Shown: one piece after another, positions 35,614 through 44,865 of the stretch
Position numbering within the stretch: position 1 is the stretch's first letter
Layout: each line of letters opens with the position of its first letter
Origin: Phyllobacteriaceae bacterium
GTDB taxonomy: Bacteria; Pseudomonadota; Alphaproteobacteria; Rhizobiales; Rhizobiaceae
Direction of reading: 5' to 3'
Assembly (NCBI GenBank): GCA_002708825.1
Contig: PAPF01000013.1
Location: 27,296-91,295, forward strand
Length of the DNA: 64,000 nucleotides
Translations under genes and position numbers: made by a program
Notes under the pieces: generated by a model
What the model was told of the DNA's origin: nothing
Seen by the model: the letters and a program-made list of their open reading frames with translations, nothing else
The model's database searches: none

Positions 35614-36312
35614 TCAATGCGCAAGGACCGCTCCTTCGCCGATTGCGGCCTCCCGCATTGAACCGGTCGCGCCGCCCGGTGGCGCGGCAAGGATGTCAGC
35701 TGTCAGCGTCTCAATGGCAATACGCTCGTCGTCGACGCGCGACTCCAGCCAGGTGAGCGCCACCGAGACGGGCATGGCGACGGCAAGGCCGGCCGCCGTG
35801 GTCAGCAGCGCGACCCAGATCCCGCCCGCGAGGATCGAGGGATCGACCGCGTTTCCGGCGCCCTGAAGCTGGCGGAAGGCCTCGATCATGCCGAGCACCG
35901 TACCGAACAGGCCGAGCAACGGCGAAAGCTGGACAACCGCATCCAGCAGCCGGAAGCCCGATTGCAGGTCATGCAGGTCCTGCGCGACCTGGCGCGCAAC
36001 CCTTTCCTCCACGTCGGCCCTGGCCATCCGGCCGCCCATGCCGAGCCGGATGGAAAGCGCCACGGCGCGCGAGGCGGAACTGCGCCCTGCCGCGGCATGG
36101 TCGAACGCCTCGCGCGGGCGGCCATGCTGCCACAGCCAGACCGCCCTTTCCGCCCGCTTGCGCCAGCCGACATGGGCCCGCCAGAACTGCACGGCCTTGG
36201 CCAGGATCACCGCAAGCGCAACCACGGAAACGCCGAGGAGGATCGCGACGACCGGGCCGCCAAGCGCCACGAAGGCGCTGATCGCCGCGAGATAGTCCGA
36301 AAGAATGCCCAT
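35614..36312 (-). CDS. exbB: ExbB proton channel (MotA/TolQ/ExbB family)
   Basis: 232 residues. Three membrane segments are seen: near 12-40, and two in the conserved MotA/TolQ/ExbB domain (LLDAVVQLSPLLGLFGTVLGMIEAF and GGIWVALLTTAAGLAVAMPVSV). The LSPLLGLFGTVLGMI region is diagnostic. It forms the pentameric ring around ExbD in the inner membrane. It follows the small secreted protein gene by 20 bases in the hmuR operon, so the energy motor is dedicated to heme uptake or at least iron-controlled with it. Confidence 0.92.
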   Translation of the reverse strand: MGILSDYLAAISAFVALGGPVVAILLGVSVVALAVILAKAVQFWRAHVGWRKRAERAVWLWQHGRPREAFDHAAAGRSSASRAVALSIRLGMGGRMARADVEERVARQVAQDLHDLQSGFRLLDAVVQLSPLLGLFGTVLGMIEAFRQLQGAGNAVDPSILAGGIWVALLTTAAGLAVAMPVSVALTWLESRVDDERIAIETLTADILAAPPGGATGSMREAAIGEGAVLAH

Positions 36313-36332
36313 GACTGTCTCCTGCCTGTCTG

Positions 36333-36755
36333 TCAGCGGCCGAACGTGACGCCGGTCCGGTTGGTGGTTGAAAGCCCTTGCGCGCAGGCCTTGCCGTCCA
36401 GCCCGTCGCCCTTGCAGGCGGCCACGCCGTTGACGAGCACGCGCGCGACATCCGCGCAGGCCAGGTCCGGCATGTCGAAGCGCTTGACCAGGGTCTTGCC
36501 TCTTTCCATGGCGCCGAAGCCGGCCGCCGTCATGCGCGACACCAGCCCGGCCTTGTCGAACAGCACCAGTTCCACCGCCAGTTCATCCAGCGGCGCGCCG
36601 AGCCCGTTCTTCGTCACGAAGGTGACCCGGCAGGCGCTGCCGTTCTGTTCCAGCCGGTTGAGTTCGATCGCCAGCGCGCCGTCCGCCGATGCCGGGGCGG
36701 AAAGAACCGCCCCGGCTGCGAGAAGGAGAGAGAGAAACGCCCGCCGCATGATCAC
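36333..36755 (-). CDS. Small secreted protein of the hmuR-exbB operon, function unknown
   Basis: 140 residues. The start is either GTG 36755, overlapping the hmuR stop by four bases and eight bases after AGGAAG, or ATG 36749. A signal peptide spans about residues 1-25 (RRAFLSLLLAAGAVLSAPASADG). The mature part has LNRLEQNGSACRVTFVTKN and paired cysteines (SACR, LACADV, AACKGDG, KACAQG), and reads like a beta-sandwich. Similar uncharacterised proteins accompany exbB/tonB sets in other alphaproteobacteria as I recall. A periplasmic helper for receptor or TonB is possible. Confidence 0.7.
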   Translation of the reverse strand: MIMRRAFLSLLLAAGAVLSAPASADGALAIELNRLEQNGSACRVTFVTKNGLGAPLDELAVELVLFDKAGLVSRMTAAGFGAMERGKTLVKRFDMPDLACADVARVLVNGVAACKGDGLDGKACAQGLSTTNRTGVTFGR

Positions 36756-38920
36756 CAGCCGAACTTCCTGGTGAGCGCGACCTTGAATGTCCGGCCCCGA
36801 GCAAGGTCGTTGGACAGGAATTCCTTGTACTGCTCGTTGAAGATGTTCTCGACGGCGAAATGGGCTTCGAGCCCGGCCCAGCGGCCCTCTTGAGGCGTCC
36901 AGGCGACATAGGCGTCATGGACGTTGAACGACTGCGAGAACCGGCTGGAGGCACCGCCGGCGCAGATGACCGCTGCATTCGCGACGCGGCAGGCATCCGC
37001 CGGATCCGCCACGAATCGCGACCGCCAGCCGAATTCCAGTGCCCGGTCCGGAATGCGCCCGCCCACCGTCAGCGCCAGTTCGTGCGGGGCCACCGTGGTC
37101 AGGTCCCAGCCGTTGGTCAGGTCCTTGCCCACCGTGTGGGTGTAAGCCGCCGATGCGAAGAAATAGTCCGAATCGTAGGACAGTTCCAGCTCCGCGCCAT
37201 AGATCCGGGCATTGGCGACGTTCACGAAACCGGGCCGCGGATTGAATCCGGGCGTCAGCGCCGGATTGAGCGTGATGAGGTCCTTGATGGAGTTGTGGAA
37301 GACGGTCGTCTTGAGTTGCAGGCTGTCGCCGGGTGCCGCCAGGTCGTAGCCCGAAAGCGCGATACCAGCTTCCCAGTTGTCGGACCGCTCCTTCCGGAGC
37401 CCGAAGCTCGGCTGGAAGACATAACGGCTCGACGTCGTCGAGAACACCTCGTCCAGGGTCGGGAAGCGTTCCGTATGGGCAAACGAGCCGAAAATGGCAA
37501 CGTTCTCGTTGAAACGGTAATGCGCGGCGATCTTCGGCGAGACCGCCGTGTCGGTGAACCTGCCGGTCACCCCGGTGGAAGCGCCGGGCGCCAGGGACCG
37601 GAAATCGAATCTCACACCGGGAATCAACGTCAGCTTCTCGTTCCAGACGAACTCGTTCTGCACGAAGAAGCCGTTGCGGAGGTCCGTGCCTTCGGGGTGG
37701 AAACCGATGCCCGGCGTGCCGGTCAGCACGTCGGCCACGCGTTCCTGCCGGGCAAACTGCCAGCCATGGGTCAGGAAGTTCTCCCAGGTCTCGCCATGCC
37801 ATTCACTGGTGTTTTCGACATCGAACTGGAACGTGTTGTAGGCATAGTCGGTGTCGCAGAAGAGCTGGCTCGTCGCGCAGGAAAGGCCGAACATCGGATT
37901 GCCCGTCGCGTTGCGCTGCTCGTTCCTCGTGCTCGAATAGGAAGCCTGGATCCTGAAATCGAGCCAGTCATTGCCGGAGACGGGATCGGACCAGGCCACG
38001 CGGAACGTGTCGTCCGTGACATGCCGGTCCACGAGGCCGAACATGGGCACGCCACCGATCAGCGTATCTGTGCCCACCTGCACGAGATCCTGCCCGTCGG
38101 CGTCGGAATCCCAGCGCTGCCAGGAGAATTCCAGCCGGCCCTCGTCGGCGACCTGGCTCGTCACCTTGGCAAGGCCCGACCAGGTGTCGAAGAACGAGGA
38201 ACGCACCTGCGTTCCGTTGCCGGTCTCGTAATTGTCCGCCGTCCGGTAGTTGCCGGCAAACAGGAGGTCCGTTCGTTCGGTCAGCTTCTGCGCCAGGATG
38301 ACGGAGCCGAGCCAGCCATCGCCGTTTGAATCGTAGGCGCTCTTCAGCCGCAAGGCGCCGCGCTCGCCCGGCGTGATGAAATCGCTGGCATCCTTGGTGG
38401 TGAAATTGACCACTCCGCCCAGCGCGCCGGAACCGTAGAGCGTCGAGGAAGCCGGACCGCGCAGCACTTCCACCCGCTTGTAGAGTTCCGGATCGGAGAA
38501 GAACCCGCCCATCCGGTACTGTTCGTAGAACTTGTCGACACCGTCCACCTTGACGATGATCCGGCCTTCCTCGCCCGCCTGTTCCGGTGCGCCGATGCCG
38601 CGGATGTTGAAGGATTGTCCGAGCACGCGGTCCGAACCGGACACGTTGACGCCGGGAATTTGCCGGATGACGTCGCCCACCGTGGTCGGCTGGGTCTTCT
38701 CGATGTCTTCCTGCTCGATGACGGTCACCGCCTGGGGCGTGTCGATGGCGACCTTGTCCTGGCCCGCACCGACCACAAGACGCTGAAGCAGGGTCACGCG
38801 GCCCTGCTTGGCGGCCGCGCCGCCTGCATCGTCCTGCGTCCATGCCGGACCCGCCGCCAGCAAACCGAACACACCCGCACTTGCGAGCAAAACGCCTGAC
38901 CTTGAAGCCAGAATCCCCAT
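36752..38920 (-). CDS. hmuR: TonB-dependent heme/hemoglobin receptor HmuR
   Basis: 722 residues. After a signal peptide (about 1-28, ending GPAWTQ), VTLLQRLVV is the likely TonB box. The plug follows (VIEQEDIEKTQPTTVGDVIRQIPGVNVSG, then LRGPASSTLYGSGALGGVVNF), and then a 22-strand barrel ending in the aromatic KVALTRKFGW. FAHTERFPTLDEVFS stands where heme receptors have the FRAP region. Neighbouring hmuS and hmuTUV genes fix the ligand as heme or hemoprotein. It is first in the leftward operon hmuR-orf-exbB-exbD-exbD'-tonB. Confidence 0.9.
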   Translation of the reverse strand: MGILASRSGVLLASAGVFGLLAAGPAWTQDDAGGAAAKQGRVTLLQRLVVGAGQDKVAIDTPQAVTVIEQEDIEKTQPTTVGDVIRQIPGVNVSGSDRVLGQSFNIRGIGAPEQAGEEGRIIVKVDGVDKFYEQYRMGGFFSDPELYKRVEVLRGPASSTLYGSGALGGVVNFTTKDASDFITPGERGALRLKSAYDSNGDGWLGSVILAQKLTERTDLLFAGNYRTADNYETGNGTQVRSSFFDTWSGLAKVTSQVADEGRLEFSWQRWDSDADGQDLVQVGTDTLIGGVPMFGLVDRHVTDDTFRVAWSDPVSGNDWLDFRIQASYSSTRNEQRNATGNPMFGLSCATSQLFCDTDYAYNTFQFDVENTSEWHGETWENFLTHGWQFARQERVADVLTGTPGIGFHPEGTDLRNGFFVQNEFVWNEKLTLIPGVRFDFRSLAPGASTGVTGRFTDTAVSPKIAAHYRFNENVAIFGSFAHTERFPTLDEVFSTTSSRYVFQPSFGLRKERSDNWEAGIALSGYDLAAPGDSLQLKTTVFHNSIKDLITLNPALTPGFNPRPGFVNVANARIYGAELELSYDSDYFFASAAYTHTVGKDLTNGWDLTTVAPHELALTVGGRIPDRALEFGWRSRFVADPADACRVANAAVICAGGASSRFSQSFNVHDAYVAWTPQEGRWAGLEAHFAVENIFNEQYKEFLSNDLARGRTFKVALTRKFGW

Positions 38921-39014
38921 GACCCTCTCCTGAACTGCATGGATTTATGAGGCTGGCTGGCGTCGTGGCTGGCTGGCTGCCGGAAAACATGATTGTTTCT
39001 GTCCGGTATTGCAT

Positions 39015-39043
39015 CGCCTACAAAACATGATAAACCGAGTCAA
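39015..39043 (-). promoter_or_regulatory. hmuR promoter with RirA-like (TGA-N9-TCA) iron box
   Basis: On the minus strand TTGACT (39038-39043) and TAGGCG (39015-39020) stand 17 bases apart. TGATAAACCGAGTCA at 39028-39042 fits the rhizobial iron-responsive operator TGA-N9-TCA and covers the -35 and spacer. This is consistent with iron repression of hmuR and perhaps also of divergent hmuS. The six-base match could arise by chance. Confidence 0.5.
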
Positions 39044-39130
39044 GTCTCCAGTCGGGGACGAGCCCAGCCAGCCCTCTGCCAGCCCGGCTTTCAAGAACAG
39101 GAAAACATCACAACGGAGGGCCGGGCAGCC

Positions 39131-40183
39131 ATGACAAAGAGGCTGGATTCCGAAACCGTTCGCCGGGCACAGGCGGACAATCCGAAAATGCGCGCGCGCG
39201 ATCTCGCAACGTCGCTCGGCATTTCCGAGGCAGAGTATGTCGCGGCATGGTGCGGGCACGGAACCCGGCGCATCGCTGTCGATTTCGACCGCATCTTCCC
39301 GGCGCTCGAAGGCGTTGGCGAGGTCATGGGCCTGACGCGCAACGAAAGCGCGGTTCACGAGAAGATCGGCGTTTACGACAAGTACGTCAGCGGAAAGCAC
39401 GCCGCCATGATGCTGGGCGAAGCGATCGACACGCGCATGTTTCCCGCCCGGTGGGTGCATGGCTTCGCCGTCGAGAGCCGCGATGACGGCGATGTCCGCC
39501 GCAGCCTCCAGTTCTTCGATGCGGCCGGCGAGGCGGTTCACAAGATCCATGCCCGCCCGGCGACCGACACGCAAGCCTGGGACCGCCTTGTTGCAGGCCT
39601 TGCCGTGGCCGACCAGTCGCCGTCGGTGGAAACGCAGGCGCAGGCAGGCAGCAAGGCCGGGGATCCGTATGATCCCGCCCCGGTGGAGGAACTGCGCGAA
39701 AGCTGGAGCCGCATGACCGACACGCACCAGTTCTTTCCGCTGTTGCGCAAGCTGAAATTCGAACGTCTCGACGCGGTGCGCAAGGTCGGCGCCGATTATG
39801 CCTGGCAGATCGACAATTCCGCCGTGCACGCCATGATGAAGCTCGCCGCCGCCGAAAGCCTCCAGATCATGTGTTTCGTTGGCAACGAGGGCTGCATCCA
39901 GATCCATTCCGGCGAGATCGCCACGATCCGCGAGATGGGGCCATGGCTCAACGTCATGGACCCGGCCTTTCACCTTCATCTGCGCACCGACCACATCGCC
40001 GAGGTCTGGGCCGTGCGCAAGCCGACCGACAAGGGCCATGTCACGTCGCTGGAAGCCTATGGTGCGGACGGCGAACTGATCATCCAGTTCTTCGGCAAGC
40101 GCATCGAGGGTCAGGACGAACGGCCCGGCTGGCGCATGATCATGGAGAACCTGCCCCGCATTTCCGGACCGAAGGCTGCCTGA
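39131..40183 (+). CDS. hmuS: Hemin-degrading factor / cytosolic heme carrier HmuS
   Basis: 350 residues from ATG 39131 with GGAGGG ten bases upstream; open frame further upstream is promoter. Two HemS/ChuX repeats are visible, the second repeating the first: FPALEGVGEVMGLTRNESAVHEKIGVY with GEAIDTRMFPARWVHGF, and FFPLLRKLKFERLDAVRKVG with FVGNEGCIQIHSG. HmuS takes heme from the inner-membrane transporter and passes it to degradation. It opens the rightward operon hmuSTUV, divergent from hmuR. Confidence 0.92.
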   Translation: MTKRLDSETVRRAQADNPKMRARDLATSLGISEAEYVAAWCGHGTRRIAVDFDRIFPALEGVGEVMGLTRNESAVHEKIGVYDKYVSGKHAAMMLGEAIDTRMFPARWVHGFAVESRDDGDVRRSLQFFDAAGEAVHKIHARPATDTQAWDRLVAGLAVADQSPSVETQAQAGSKAGDPYDPAPVEELRESWSRMTDTHQFFPLLRKLKFERLDAVRKVGADYAWQIDNSAVHAMMKLAAAESLQIMCFVGNEGCIQIHSGEIATIREMGPWLNVMDPAFHLHLRTDHIAEVWAVRKPTDKGHVTSLEAYGADGELIIQFFGKRIEGQDERPGWRMIMENLPRISGPKAA

Positions 40184-40184
40184 C

Positions 40185-41096
40185 ATGACAATTCAAGCCA
40201 TGCTTTCCACCCGTGCCGCCCGATGCGCGCTCCTCATCGTTTCCGCCATCTGGCTCGCCATGATGATGGCGCCCTGGGCGCGTGCCGGCGAGACGGCGGG
40301 CGCCGGTCGCATTGTCTCGATCGGCGGATCGGTGACGGAGATCATCTATGCTCTCGGCGAGCAGGAGCGCCTGGTGGCGCGGGACCGGACCAGCACATAT
40401 CCCCGGGAAGCCGGAGGACTGCCCGATATCGGCTATATCCGCGCCCTCTCCCCCGAAGGCGTGATGTCGGTCAATCCCGGCATGATCATCGCGCTTGAAG
40501 GCTACGGTCCGCCCGAAGCCGCGTCCGTCCTGCGCCAGGCCGGCATCCCGCTCGTCGAGGTGCCGGAAGGCCATGACGGCGCGGCGATCCTCGCCAAGAT
40601 CGGGAAGGTCGCAAGCGCCCTCGGCGTCGAGGACAAGGGCGCCGCGCTGGCCGCCAGGGTCAGCGCCGACCTGGAATCGGCGGCGCGCGCGGCACGCGGT
40701 GTGTCGCCGAAGCGCAAGGTCCTCTTCATCCTGTCCATGCAGGGCGGACGCATCATGGCGGCGGGGCGCAACACCCATGCCGATGGCATCATCGCCATGG
40801 CCGGCGGCGTCAATGCCATGGCGGATGTCGAAGGCTACAAGCAGGTGACCGACGAATCGCTCATTCAGGCGGCACCCGACTTGATCCTGATGATGAACCG
40901 CATGGGCGATCACGATGTATCGGCAGAAACGGTCTTTGCCCATCCCGCCATCGCCCCGACACCGGCAGCGGCGAATCGCGCACTGGTCAGGATGGACGGG
41001 CTGTACCTGCTGGGCTTCGGCCCGCGCACGGCGCAGGCGGCCATGGAACTGGGCCGGGCGATCGCCGGGACCGGCGCCGGAGAGCGGAGCAACTGA
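40185..41096 (+). CDS. hmuT: Periplasmic heme-binding protein HmuT
   Basis: 303 residues starting one base after the hmuS stop. A signal peptide covers about residues 1-35 (hydrophobic LLIVSAIWLAMMMAPWARAGE). The class III binding fold follows: RIVSIGGSVTEIIYALGEQERLVARDRTSTYP, where the Tyr of TSTYP is at the usual heme-ligand site, then LPDIGYIRALSPEGVMSVNPGMIIA. It receives heme from HmuR and delivers it to HmuUV. Confidence 0.92.
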   Translation: MTIQAMLSTRAARCALLIVSAIWLAMMMAPWARAGETAGAGRIVSIGGSVTEIIYALGEQERLVARDRTSTYPREAGGLPDIGYIRALSPEGVMSVNPGMIIALEGYGPPEAASVLRQAGIPLVEVPEGHDGAAILAKIGKVASALGVEDKGAALAARVSADLESAARAARGVSPKRKVLFILSMQGGRIMAAGRNTHADGIIAMAGGVNAMADVEGYKQVTDESLIQAAPDLILMMNRMGDHDVSAETVFAHPAIAPTPAAANRALVRMDGLYLLGFGPRTAQAAMELGRAIAGTGAGERSN

Positions 41097-41100
41097 GCCC

Positions 41101-42207
41101 ATGCTTCAACGGACGACCGACACCGTTACGCCGGCTCCGGCCGCGCGCATTCGCCTCGAGGGAGACCGGACGCATCTCGGCTGCCTGGCAATCGCCGGAC
41201 TGGCGGTGCTGCTGGCCGTGGCGTGCCTCGCCGGGCTGAGCGTGGGAGCGGCCTCCGGCACGCCTGCCCTCGGCGTGCTCGCCGCCTGGGCGGGTCTCAC
41301 CGACGGTGAAGGCATAAGCGCGGCAGACATGCTGATCATGGGCTCTATCCGCCTGCCGCGCATCGTCATGGGCGTCCTCATCGGCGCGGCGCTCGCCATG
41401 TCCGGCGCCGTGCTGCAGGGCCTGTTCCGCAATCCGCTGGCCGATCCGACCATTGTCGGCGTCTCGGCCGGCGCGAGCCTGGGCGCGGTCTCCGTCATCG
41501 TGCTCGGCAACACGCTGCTCGCCGGCCTTTCCGGCCTGGCGGGGGCATTCGCCCTGCCGCTCGCCGCCTTCTTTGGCGCGCTCACCGTCACCATGCTTCT
41601 CTACCGCATCGCCACACGTCAGGGCCGCACCTCCATCGCCACCATGCTGCTCGCCGGGATCGCGCTGTCGGCCTTCGCCTTCGCGCTGACCGGCATCCTG
41701 ACCTACATGGCCGACGATGCGCAGTTGCGTGACCTGACGTTCTGGAACCTTGGCTCGCTGGCCGGTTCGACCTGGACGAAGATCTGGTCCGCCGGTCCCG
41801 TCATCCTGGCTGCGCTCCTTGCAACGCCATTCCTGGCGCGCAGCCTCAACGCGCTGGCCCTCGGGGAATCGGCTGCCGGTCACATGGGCATCTCCGTGCA
41901 GCGCATGAAGAACGCGGCCATCGTCATGGTGGCCGCGGCCACAGGCGCCGCCGTGGCCGTCGCGGGCACGATCGGCTTTGTCGGCATCGTCGTGCCTCAC
42001 CTGCTGCGCCTCGCCATTGGCCCGGACCATCGCTACCTGCTGCCGGCCGCCGGTCTCCTCGGCGCCACCTTCCTGGTCATGGCCGATGCTGTCAGCCGCA
42101 CCATCGTCGCGCCGGCCGAACTGCCCATCGGCATTGTCACCGCGACCGTCGGCGCCCCCTTTTTTCTCTGGATCCTGCTGCGCAGGCGCGGCCTGCTTGA
42201 CCTGTGA
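41101..42207 (+). CDS. hmuU: Heme ABC transporter permease HmuU (FecCD family)
   Basis: 368 residues from ATG 41101; the open frame upstream overlaps hmuT and is not coding. FecCD/BtuC hallmarks are present: RLPRIVMGVLIGAALAMSGAVLQGLFRNPLADP and GTIGFVGIVVPHLLRL, with eight to ten membrane helices. It forms a homodimer with two HmuV subunits for heme import across the inner membrane. The start follows hmuT by four bases and the stop overlaps a GTG at the beginning of the hmuV frame. Confidence 0.92.
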   Translation: MLQRTTDTVTPAPAARIRLEGDRTHLGCLAIAGLAVLLAVACLAGLSVGAASGTPALGVLAAWAGLTDGEGISAADMLIMGSIRLPRIVMGVLIGAALAMSGAVLQGLFRNPLADPTIVGVSAGASLGAVSVIVLGNTLLAGLSGLAGAFALPLAAFFGALTVTMLLYRIATRQGRTSIATMLLAGIALSAFAFALTGILTYMADDAQLRDLTFWNLGSLAGSTWTKIWSAGPVILAALLATPFLARSLNALALGESAAGHMGISVQRMKNAAIVMVAAATGAAVAVAGTIGFVGIVVPHLLRLAIGPDHRYLLPAAGLLGATFLVMADAVSRTIVAPAELPIGIVTATVGAPFFLWILLRRRGLLDL

Positions 42208-42218
42208 GGACCACCGAC

Positions 42219-43013
42219 ATGTTCTTTCAGGCCCGCCAACTCCATGTCCGCTATGGCAGGCGAGAAATCCTCCACGGGATCGGTTTCGAGGCGAAGGCCG
42301 GTGAGGTGACCGTGATCGCCGGCCCCAACGGATCGGGCAAGACAACCCTGATGCGGGCGCTGTGCGGCGATGTGGAGATGACCGGCGATGTCGTGCTGAA
42401 CGGCCGGGCCCTTGACCGCTACGCCCCCGGCGCGCTGGCGCGCACCCGCGCAGTCCTGGCGCAGGAAACCGCGCTGGCCTTTCCCTTTACTGTTGCCGAG
42501 GTCGTCGGCCTTGGCATGGCAAGCATCTCCGGGACCATGCCGGACGCCGCGGCGCGGGCCGGACGCATCGCCGAAGCCCTCGCCCGCGTCGATCTGGACG
42601 GTTTCTCCGGCCGCTTCTGCCAGGAACTTTCGGGCGGCGAACGCCAGCGGGTTCAGCTTGCACGCGTCCTGTGCCAGATTTGGGAACCGATGACGGCTGA
42701 GGGTCCGCGCTGGCTGCTGCTGGACGAGCCGGTTTCCAGTCTCGACATCCGCCACCAGTTGACCATCATGGATATCGCACGGGATTTCGCCCGGCGCGGC
42801 GGCGGCGTGATTGCCGTGATGCACGACCTGAACCTGACGGCCATGTATGCCGACCATGTCACGTTCCTGGCGAACGGCCATGTGGCGGCCTCCGGCACGC
42901 CCGCCGAAACCATGACTGACGGCCTGCTCGCCGATGTCTATGGCTGCCGCCTGCGCGTGGGACAGGTACCGGACCGCGTGCAATTCGTCCTGCCCCAGAC
43001 TGCCGTCGGCTGA
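42219..43013 (+). CDS. hmuV: Heme ABC transporter ATP-binding protein HmuV
   Basis: 264 residues from ATG 42219, with GAGGA eight bases upstream; a GTG at 42204 overlapping the hmuU stop would add five residues. Walker A GPNGSGKTT, signature LSGGERQRVQLAR, Walker B WLLLDEPVSSLD and the switch His in AVMHDLNLT are intact. It energises heme import with HmuU. No terminator is evident before the following sulfotransferase gene 133 bases on. Confidence 0.92.
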   Translation: MFFQARQLHVRYGRREILHGIGFEAKAGEVTVIAGPNGSGKTTLMRALCGDVEMTGDVVLNGRALDRYAPGALARTRAVLAQETALAFPFTVAEVVGLGMASISGTMPDAAARAGRIAEALARVDLDGFSGRFCQELSGGERQRVQLARVLCQIWEPMTAEGPRWLLLDEPVSSLDIRHQLTIMDIARDFARRGGGVIAVMHDLNLTAMYADHVTFLANGHVAASGTPAETMTDGLLADVYGCRLRVGQVPDRVQFVLPQTAVG

Positions 43014-43146
43014 CGCCACCCGCCGTCCGGCTTTGCAAGCGGGCGGTTCACGGCAGGTTCGCCGGGTCGAAACGGCTTCGGGCAAGGTTGGTCCGTCACC
43101 ATGGCGGCGCAATCACAGGGCCGGCCCGACAGACGCGATACTTGCC

Positions 43147-44838
43147 ATGACGATTCCCATCCGCTCCGCCGATCAGGCGTTGAAGAAGGCAGCCGCGCTG
43201 ACGAGGAAGGGCGACCGAACGGGTGCGGAAGCCCTCTATGAGGCAATTCTGGAGCGCTTCCCGGAAAACAGGCGGGCAGCCGATGCCCTCGCCGCCCTGC
43301 GGACCGCCCGGCCGAAAACGCCGGTGCTTGATCGTGCCACCGCCGAATCCGTGCTGGGGCTATGGCGATCCGGACGCACGGGCGAGGCGCTGGCGCGCGC
43401 GCAGTCCCTTCTCGTCCGGTTCCCGGACACAGCCTTCCTGCACACGATTTGCGGCGCCTGCCATGCTGCCGGTGGAGCGCATGCCCTGGCGCTGGAAGCC
43501 CACCGCCACGCACTCGCGCTGGCGCCGGATGTCGCCGGCCATCACAACAATGTCGGCGACGCGCTCAACACGCTCGGCCATCACGGTGAGGCCGTTGCGC
43601 ATCTGGAAAGGGCGCTCGCCCTGCAGCCGGATTACCCGGAGGCGCTGAACAATCTCGGCAGTGCCATGATCGGGTTGAACAAACCGCTGCAAGCCATTGC
43701 CTTTCTGGAGAAAGCCCTGGCACTGCGGCCCGGTTTCGCCGAAGCCCTGAACAATCTGGGCATTGCCTTGTCCGCACTCGGCCGCAATGAAGAGGCCGTC
43801 GCCCGCTACAGGGCCGCCTTGCAGGCAAGGCCGGACTATGCGCAGGCCTGGCGCAACCTCGCCAACGAGATCCGCTTCGGCGCCGGAGACCCGTCGATCG
43901 CCATCATGGAAAACGCCCTCGCAGCCGCGACCAACGGCAGCGACCGCATGCACCTCGCCTTTGCACTCGGCAAGGCACTGGATGACAGCGGCGACCCTGC
44001 GCGCGCTTTCGCATTCTTTGCCGATGGCAACCGGATCGCCCGCAACAGCACCGCAGACGTGATGGCGGAACACCACGCCCTGCTTGCCCGGATCCGCGGC
44101 CAGTTCGCGGCCGGCATGCCCGCCGCGGTCGAAGCGCCGCCCGGCCCGCGCCGGCCCGTTTTCATCGTCGGAATGCCGCGGTCGGGAACGTCGCTGGCGG
44201 AACAAATCCTCGCCAGCCACGCGGACGTGTACGGCGCCGGTGAATTGCAGGCCCTGAGGCTGGCTGTCGCGCCGGCGCTTGCGCAAGCCGGCACCGACCC
44301 GGACGGGATCGCAGCGATCCGGCGAAGCTACCTTGACCAACTCGCCGCACTTGACACGGACCGGCCCGTCGTCGTGGACAAGATGCCGCTCAATTTCCGC
44401 TGGATCGGCCATGCCGCTGCCGCCCTGCCCGAGGCCGTATTCATCCATACCCGCCGCGACGCCGTGGCGACAGGCTGGTCGATTTTCCGGACCTTCTTCC
44501 CGGCCCGCGGGCTGGAATTCTCGTTCGATCTCGCCGATATCGCGGCCTATACGCGCCTGCATGACGATCTCATGGCATTCTGGAAGGAGCGCCTCCCCGG
44601 CCGCATTCACGAATTGGACTACGAGGCGCTGACAGAGAACCAGGAGGCGCAAACCCGCCGCCTGCTGGATATCTGCGGCTTGCCCTGGGACGACGCATGC
44701 CTGCGTTTCCACGAAACCGGGCGCAGCGTGCGCACCGCGAGTGCGGCACAGGTACGCCAACCGCTCTACAGGGGCAGTTCGCAGGCCTGGCGGAAATACG
44801 AGCCCTGGCTGGGCCCGCTCATTGACGCTCTTGCCTGA
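43147..44838 (+). CDS. TPR-repeat sulfotransferase
   Basis: 563 residues. The N-terminal half holds at least five tetratricopeptide-like repeats (for example AVAHLERALALQPDYPEALNNLGSAM and AIAFLEKALALRPGFAEALNNLG). The C-terminal half is a PAPS-dependent sulfotransferase with the 5'-phosphosulfate loop FIVGMPRSGTSLAEQILASH and VDKMPLNFRWIGH. No signal peptide is seen. The start is ATG 43147, whose ribosome site is weak. Acceptors of such enzymes are usually carbohydrate or protein targets. Being on the hmuV side may be simple adjacency, as the gap is 133 bases. Confidence 0.85.
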   Translation: MTIPIRSADQALKKAAALTRKGDRTGAEALYEAILERFPENRRAADALAALRTARPKTPVLDRATAESVLGLWRSGRTGEALARAQSLLVRFPDTAFLHTICGACHAAGGAHALALEAHRHALALAPDVAGHHNNVGDALNTLGHHGEAVAHLERALALQPDYPEALNNLGSAMIGLNKPLQAIAFLEKALALRPGFAEALNNLGIALSALGRNEEAVARYRAALQARPDYAQAWRNLANEIRFGAGDPSIAIMENALAAATNGSDRMHLAFALGKALDDSGDPARAFAFFADGNRIARNSTADVMAEHHALLARIRGQFAAGMPAAVEAPPGPRRPVFIVGMPRSGTSLAEQILASHADVYGAGELQALRLAVAPALAQAGTDPDGIAAIRRSYLDQLAALDTDRPVVVDKMPLNFRWIGHAAAALPEAVFIHTRRDAVATGWSIFRTFFPARGLEFSFDLADIAAYTRLHDDLMAFWKERLPGRIHELDYEALTENQEAQTRRLLDICGLPWDDACLRFHETGRSVRTASAAQVRQPLYRGSSQAWRKYEPWLGPLIDALA

Positions 44839-44865
44839 TCGGGCGGGTCGTCCCCATGAGCAACC

